Source: Flavobacterium plurextorum
GTDB lineage: Bacteria; Bacteroidota; Bacteroidia; Flavobacteriales; Flavobacteriaceae
DNA: 64,000 nt
NCBI RefSeq assembly: GCF_002217395.1
Contig: NZ_MUHD01000002.1
Coordinates: forward strand, 56,592-120,591
Direction of reading: 5' to 3'
Positions 59,612-64,000 of the stretch are shown here, piece by piece. A program made the position numbers and the translations under genes. How positions within the stretch are numbered: the first letter of the stretch is position 1; each line of letters begins with the position of its first letter. The notes beneath the pieces are model-generated. The model was given only the letters and a program-made list of their open reading frames with translations, did not search any database and was not told the DNA's origin.

Positions 59612-61474
59612 ATGAATTACTTATCTGTAGAAAATATATCGAAGTCATTTGGCGAAAGAGTCCTTTTTGACAATATCTCTTTTGGAATCAACAAAGACCA
59701 AAAAATTGCTTTTATTGCCAAAAATGGTTCTGGAAAAACAACTATCATGAGCATCATAAATGGTTTAGACGAACCAGATACGGGACAAGTTGTTTTGAGA
59801 AAAGGAATTAGAATGGCTTTTCTGTCGCAAGACAATAATCTTCAGGATGAACTTACGATTGAGGAAAGTATTTTCGCTTCAGACAATGAAACGCTTAAAA
59901 TAATCGAAGCTTATGAAAAAGCTTTAGAAAACCCAAATGACGAAGAAGCCTATCAAAAAGCTTTTGACGGAATGGATCAGCATAATGCTTGGGATTTTGA
60001 AACACAATACAAACAAATTTTATTCAAGTTAAAACTCGAAGATTTTAAACTTAAAGTAAAAAACCTTTCTGGTGGACAAAAAAAACGTCTTTCATTGGCT
60101 ATTATCTTAATTAATCGTCCAGATTTATTGATTTTAGATGAGCCAACCAACCATTTAGATCTTGAAATGATCGAATGGCTTGAAAGCTATTTTGCCAAAG
60201 AAAATATTACTTTGTTTATGGTAACGCACGACCGTTTCTTTTTGGAACGTGTCTGCAATGAAATAATCGAATTAGACAACGGTAAATTATATCAATATAA
60301 AGGAAATTACTCTTATTATTTAGAGAAAAAAGAAGAGCGAATTACGTCTGAAAATTCTAGTATTGACAAAGCAAAAAATCTTTTTGTAAAAGAATTAGAA
60401 TGGATGCGCCGCCAGCCAAAAGCGAGAACAACTAAATCTAAATCGCGTCAGGACGACTTTTATGTAATTAAAGAAAAAGCGCAAAGCCGACGTAAAGAAA
60501 ACAAAGTCGAGCTTGAAATTAATATGGAAAGAATGGGAAGCAAAATTATCGAGCTTCACAAACTTTCTAAAAAGTTCAAAGACCGCGTTATTCTTGACAA
60601 TTTTAGCTTTGATTTTCAGCGTGGCGAAAGAATTGGAATTATTGGTAAAAACGGAACAGGAAAATCTACCTTTTTAAATTTACTAACTGGAACAATTCCG
60701 CCAGACAGCGGTAGAGTTGTAAAAGGCGATACTATTAAAATTGGTTATTATACACAGTCTGGAATTAATCCAAAACCTGGACAACGTGTAATTGATATTA
60801 TAAAGGAGTACGGAGAATATATTCCGCTTGCAAAAGGAAAAATCATTTCGGCTTCACAATTGTTAGAACGCTTTCTTTTTGATGCTAAAAAACAATACGA
60901 TTATGTCGAAAAATTAAGCGGTGGAGAATTAAAACGTTTGTATTTATGTACGGTTTTAATTCAAAATCCAAACTTTTTGATTCTCGATGAGCCAACAAAC
61001 GATTTAGATATTGTAACGTTGAACGTTCTTGAAAGTTTCCTTCTAGATTATCCAGGATGCTTGCTGGTTGTTTCGCACGACCGTTATTTTATGGATAAAA
61101 TTGTTGATCACTTATTTGTTTTTAGAGGAAATGGCGAAATCGAAAATTTCCCAGGAAACTATTCTGATTTCCGCGCTTATGAAGACAGTGCCGATGTTGC
61201 TCAAAAAGAAGAAAACAAAGCTGAAAAGAAAGACTGGAAACAAAACAATCCAACTGGAAATTTGAGCTTCAACGAGCAAAAAGAATATCAAAAAATCGAA
61301 AGAGAAATTAAAGATTTAGAAATCGAAAAAACTAAAATCGAGCAATTATTCTCTGACGGAAAAGTTGCTGACGCCGATATTGAGAAAAAAGCAAACGAAT
61401 TGCAAAATATCATAAACAAAATAGATAAAAAAGAAGAGCGTTGGTTTGAGCTTTCTGCTAAACTTGAAAGTTAA
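59612..61474 (+). CDS. ABC-F ATPase (Uup/EttA-like)
   Basis: A 620-residue soluble protein with two ABC domains and no membrane domain. NBD1 has Walker A AKNGSGKTT (36-44), signature LSGGQKKRLS and LILDEPTNHLD; NBD2 has GKNGTGKST, LSGGELKRLY and LILDEPTNDLD. The inter-domain linker carries the basic RRQPKARTTKSKSRQDDF stretch that inserts into the ribosome in ABC-F proteins. The C-terminal coiled coil (about 540-615) places it nearest Uup. It probably reads or frees stalled ribosomes. No antibiotic target-protection hint. Confidence 0.94.
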   Translation: MNYLSVENISKSFGERVLFDNISFGINKDQKIAFIAKNGSGKTTIMSIINGLDEPDTGQVVLRKGIRMAFLSQDNNLQDELTIEESIFASDNETLKIIEAYEKALENPNDEEAYQKAFDGMDQHNAWDFETQYKQILFKLKLEDFKLKVKNLSGGQKKRLSLAIILINRPDLLILDEPTNHLDLEMIEWLESYFAKENITLFMVTHDRFFLERVCNEIIELDNGKLYQYKGNYSYYLEKKEERITSENSSIDKAKNLFVKELEWMRRQPKARTTKSKSRQDDFYVIKEKAQSRRKENKVELEINMERMGSKIIELHKLSKKFKDRVILDNFSFDFQRGERIGIIGKNGTGKSTFLNLLTGTIPPDSGRVVKGDTIKIGYYTQSGINPKPGQRVIDIIKEYGEYIPLAKGKIISASQLLERFLFDAKKQYDYVEKLSGGELKRLYLCTVLIQNPNFLILDEPTNDLDIVTLNVLESFLLDYPGCLLVVSHDRYFMDKIVDHLFVFRGNGEIENFPGNYSDFRAYEDSADVAQKEENKAEKKDWKQNNPTGNLSFNEQKEYQKIEREIKDLEIEKTKIEQLFSDGKVADADIEKKANELQNIINKIDKKEERWFELSAKLES

Positions 61475-61578
61475 TATTTTAGTTATAAATTTCCGTTTTC
61501 AAAAAAAATGAATTTTCCGACCAAAATATAGAGTAAAAACAAATTTTATATATTTACGACTTTTAAAACAAATACCAC

Positions 61579-62049
61579 ATGAAAAAATTACTAATTGCTT
61601 TTTCGATTCTTACTTTTTTTATTTCTTGCACAAGTGATTCAGGATTAGAAAGAATTCCTGAAAAAATAGATTATAGTGTTGAAAACGAAAAAGAAATCAC
61701 AGATTATCTAGTTAAAAACAATTTAACGGCGAAAAAAACAACGACTGGTTTACATTACATTATTACAGAAGAAGGAACGGGTAAACAACCTATTTCGCAA
61801 TCATCTGTTACGGTAACATACAAAGGTTCTCTTACCAATGGAAAAGTTTTTGACCAAAATGCCACAGGCGCAACTTTCCCATTAAACAAGTTAATTTTAG
61901 GATGGCAGCAAGGATTACCATTTTTTAAAGAAGGAGGAAGTGGTCGTTTGTTTGTTCCAGCACATTTAGGATATGGCAGTACTGCTGTTTCTGGGATTCC
62001 TGGAGGTTCTGTTTTAATTTTTGAAATTAAACTTATTACAGTAAATTAA
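61579..62049 (+). CDS. FKBP-type peptidyl-prolyl isomerase, lipoprotein
   Basis: A 156-residue periplasmic foldase. The lipobox is FFISC (Cys17). The FKBP domain (about 60-155) has TVTYKGSLTNGKVFDQN, LPFFKEGGSGRLFVPAHLGYGS and IPGGSVLIFEIKLI, the usual catalytic pocket. It helps fold secreted or outer-membrane proteins. The methyltransferase gene follows after 28 bases. Confidence 0.92.
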   Translation: MKKLLIAFSILTFFISCTSDSGLERIPEKIDYSVENEKEITDYLVKNNLTAKKTTTGLHYIITEEGTGKQPISQSSVTVTYKGSLTNGKVFDQNATGATFPLNKLILGWQQGLPFFKEGGSGRLFVPAHLGYGSTAVSGIPGGSVLIFEIKLITVN

Positions 62050-62077
62050 TTCGTCTAAAAAACGAAACATTATAAGA

Positions 62078-62881
62078 ATGCTTTCCCAAATACGATCTTA
62101 TCTAAAATTTCTTTGGAATTCTAAAAACGAACATGGTGTTCACTCGCCTTTCGTTTTTAGTCTTCTAACAAAATGTTTCTATGATAAGAAACCTAAACCA
62201 GAATATAAAATTCTAAAAAATTACAGAAAGTCACTTCTTGAAAACAAAAATTTCATTGAAGTAACTGATTTTGGTGCAGGTTCAAAAGTCTTTAAATCTA
62301 ATAAAAGACAGATTTGTAAAATTGCATCAACGGCAGGAATTTCTCCAAAACGTGCCGAACTATTGTTTAGAGTAACTAATTATTTCAAACCAAATAACAT
62401 TCTTGAAATAGGAACTTCACTGGGCTTAGCAACTTCTGCCCTAGCTCTTGGATCCCAAAGTCTCGGAACAAAAGCAAAAGTTACTACTATTGAAGGATGT
62501 GCACAAACTGGAAATATTGCAAAAAATCAATTAGAAAAATTTGAATGCAAAAACGTTGAAAACATAATTTCAGAATTTGAATCTTTTTTAATTTCTGAAA
62601 ATCTATCCCAAAACTTCGGAACTAAAATTTACGATCTAATTTACTTTGACGGTAATCATTCTAAAAAAGCAACTTTAGCTTATTTTGAACTTTTACTGCC
62701 GACAATCGACAACGATTCGGTTTGGATTTTTGATGACATTCATTGGTCTCAAGAAATGGAAGAAGCTTGGGAAATCATAAAAAATCATCCAAAAGTAAAA
62801 GTTACTATCGATACCTTTCAATGGGGATTTGTATTTTTTAGATACGAACAGGAAAAAGAGCATTTTGTAATTAGAGCATAA
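62078..62881 (+). CDS. Class I SAM-dependent methyltransferase
   Basis: A 267-residue methyltransferase with the SAM-binding motif I NILEIGTSLGLAT (108-119), the acidic TTIEG strand end (motif II), and DLIYFDGNHSK (about 188-198), typical of O-methyltransferases of the catechol/caffeoyl type. Substrate unknown. It follows the FKBP gene after 28 bases. Confidence 0.85.
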   Translation: MLSQIRSYLKFLWNSKNEHGVHSPFVFSLLTKCFYDKKPKPEYKILKNYRKSLLENKNFIEVTDFGAGSKVFKSNKRQICKIASTAGISPKRAELLFRVTNYFKPNNILEIGTSLGLATSALALGSQSLGTKAKVTTIEGCAQTGNIAKNQLEKFECKNVENIISEFESFLISENLSQNFGTKIYDLIYFDGNHSKKATLAYFELLLPTIDNDSVWIFDDIHWSQEMEEAWEIIKNHPKVKVTIDTFQWGFVFFRYEQEKEHFVIRA

Positions 62882-62885
62882 AAAA

Positions 62886-62916
62886 AAAAGACGATCAAAA
62901 ATGATCGTCTTTTTCA
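62886..62916. terminator. Bidirectional terminator between the methyltransferase and lipoprotein genes
   Basis: AAAAGACGATCA, an A-rich loop and TGATCGTCTTTT form a 12-base stem with A and T runs on either side between convergent genes. Confidence 0.92.
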
Positions 62917-62936
62917 TTTCAATAAAAACTTAAACT

Positions 62937-63593
62937 TTATTTTTTAGCAGCAGCAGTTTCTTCAGACTTCGCTCCTATTCTGTTTACTGTATACATTGGT
63001 GCAAATTTAAGTTTCAAACCAGCGATTTTTCTGTTATCTTCAGCAGTAAGGCCTTCTTTTTCAACTGTATTTTTACGGCTGTCAAGTGCCTCATACATAA
63101 GTTTAACTTCATCCCAGTCTTCTCTTGAATACTTATCTTTATTATTCTCAACCGTATGAACAAATTGCTGGTAAACACTATGGATATTTTTAGCATTTAC
63201 CCAATCAAAATTCATATCATCACCAATTTTGCCTTCGCCAAATAAGGCATTACGCAATTGTTGTTTTGGGCTCGGACTTGGGGTAAAAAGGACAGTCATC
63301 TTATTTCTAAACTCTTCATACTTTACTTTACTCGTATTTATTTTCTCCGTTGCCGCAGTATTATCTTTAATATCTGCCAAAGCCATTTGAGCTTCTTCGG
63401 CTCTTTTATCATATTCAGTTTCTACACCTTTCCAATTTTCTTTCAAATCATCAGCAGTTACATTTTTAACTGAATCGACGTAAGCCACATAAGAATCAAT
63501 CGTTTTTTGAGCCTTTTCTTGTTTCTCATCTTTACACGACGTAAAAATCAACGCAATAAATGCAATTCCTGAAACTAATTGTATATTTTTCAT
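62937..63593 (-). CDS. Lipoprotein of helical type (DUF6565-like)
   Basis: A 218-residue lipoprotein (lipobox IFTSC, Cys20) composed of long charged helices: DSYVAYVDSVKNVTADDLKENW (32-53), DKRAEEAQMALADIKD and NDKYSREDWDEVKLMYEALDSRK-like heptads. It matches the DUF6565 style, whose role is unknown; stress-linked periplasmic proteins look similar. The gene is convergent with the methyltransferase gene. Confidence 0.78.
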   Translation of the reverse strand: MKNIQLVSGIAFIALIFTSCKDEKQEKAQKTIDSYVAYVDSVKNVTADDLKENWKGVETEYDKRAEEAQMALADIKDNTAATEKINTSKVKYEEFRNKMTVLFTPSPSPKQQLRNALFGEGKIGDDMNFDWVNAKNIHSVYQQFVHTVENNKDKYSREDWDEVKLMYEALDSRKNTVEKEGLTAEDNRKIAGLKLKFAPMYTVNRIGAKSEETAAAKK

Positions 63594-63898
63594 AATTCTG
63601 ATTATTTAAGATTACATAACAAATATAGTTATAACCTTAAGTGTTTTATTACATAATTATCACTTTTACAGCAATATAAACAATATAATTCAATAAAACT
63701 TAAAAAACATGATAATTACACAATAATAATTCAAAATGATATAACAGCATTTTCAATTCTAATTTTATATTATGCAAACAAGCACAAAAACTTAAATCAA
63801 TATAAAAAACTACAATTTGTAACATAATTCAATTTAAAACTACTTATCGTTTATTGAAAAGTGTTTTGTACTTTTAAATCCAAAAATTGTAAAACGAA
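63594..63898. other. Divergent promoter region, 305 bases
   Basis: AT-rich, no coding frame, separating the DUF6565-like lipoprotein gene and the ATPase gene. No full TTTG ... TAnnTTTG pair is seen; candidates such as TACTTTTA near 63870 are imperfect, so I make no promoter call. Confidence 0.45.
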
Positions 63899-64000
63899 AT
63901 GGCAAATCCATTAATTAAAATAACCGACATAAAACGAAATTTTGTTCTAGGTAATGAAATTGTATATGTTTTAAAAGGAATTAATTTAGAAATCAACAAA
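63899..64000 (+). CDS. ABC transporter ATPase, LolD/MacB-like (partial)
   Basis: The first 34 codons, cut by the window edge: MANPLIKITDIKRNFVLGNE and then IVYVLKGINLEINK. The pattern of ITDIKRNF, VLKGIN and a following predicted GEYVAIMGPSGSGKST is that of LolD/MacB-type nucleotide-binding proteins, which power MacB-like or lipoprotein-sorting exporters. The Walker motifs lie beyond the window, so the identity rests on the N-terminus only. A run of unusual promoter-poor DNA precedes it. Confidence 0.75.
   Translation, partial: MANPLIKITDIKRNFVLGNEIVYVLKGINLEINK

Noticed and set aside
59612-61474. ABC-F protein as an antibiotic-resistance (ARE) factor
   Set aside because: The C-terminal coiled coil and linker resemble Uup; no resistance-type long interdomain loop or mobile context is seen.

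Overview
The window looks like chromosomal DNA of a Flavobacterium-like member of the Bacteroidota. The DNA is AT-rich and several genes carry the Bacteroidota -7 promoter box TAnnTTTG. Two secreted giants end in type B sorting domains of the type IX secretion system (T9SS). Other pointers are a bacillithiol enzyme (BshC), an archaeal/eukaryal-type prolyl-tRNA synthetase and an OMPP1/FadL-type porin of Bacteroidota style. No phage, plasmid, complete insertion sequence, CRISPR array or rRNA operon is visible. Most of the window is a stable core and cell-envelope region.

Layout. 1-6.2 kb: a lipoprotein, an unrecognised conserved protein, an ABC exporter pair (TTG start on the ATPase) and a choice-of-anchor-L T9SS adhesin. 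6.3-13 kb: typA, a PAS/LOV-like histidine kinase with an output-less response regulator, rpsT, three tRNA-Glu genes and proS. 13-20 kb: a Gly/Tyr-rich lipoprotein, a FadL-like porin, rimO, a Gly/Tyr-repeat periplasmic protein, an amidase lipoprotein and a BBP2-like porin. 20-29 kb: an 800-base gene-free stretch, a YghZ-like reductase, an HdeD-like membrane protein, a sialate O-acetylesterase with a suspected frameshift in its signal peptide, NlpC/P60 and L,D-transpeptidase cell-wall enzymes, a DUF1573 protein and an RprX/RprY-like two-component pair. 29-44 kb: a metallo-hydrolase, a B12-type radical SAM protein with an odd cysteine spacing and an in-frame repeat insertion, a 1355-residue T9SS protein, a hydrolase, an SdpI/SdpR-like pair with a visible operator, an MFS carrier, bshC, an HGSNAT-like membrane protein and ndk. 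44-52.7 kb: a housekeeping run on the minus strand (DUF721/DciA-like, ftsY, DUF4295, rpmG, rpmB, cinA, Hpt, FAH hydrolase, exonuclease, E2 acyltransferase). 52.8-64 kb: a glycosyltransferase, a BamA-like barrel, secreted and membrane proteins of unknown role, an ABC-F ATPase, an FKBP lipoprotein, a methyltransferase, a DUF6565-like lipoprotein and the start of a LolD/MacB-like ATPase.

The least expected layer is the intergenic DNA. At least four families of imperfect palindromic elements occur, each seen twice here (one copy is cut by the left window edge). One family, near 45.5 and 47.0 kb, keeps the same stem-loop despite base changes in both arms, as a structured RNA would. A fifth element is inserted in frame inside the radical SAM gene. 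These elements, the SdpR/SdpI-like unit and the noncanonical radical SAM protein are the best candidates for new biology. I see no large undescribed gene system such as a defence island or biosynthetic cluster.
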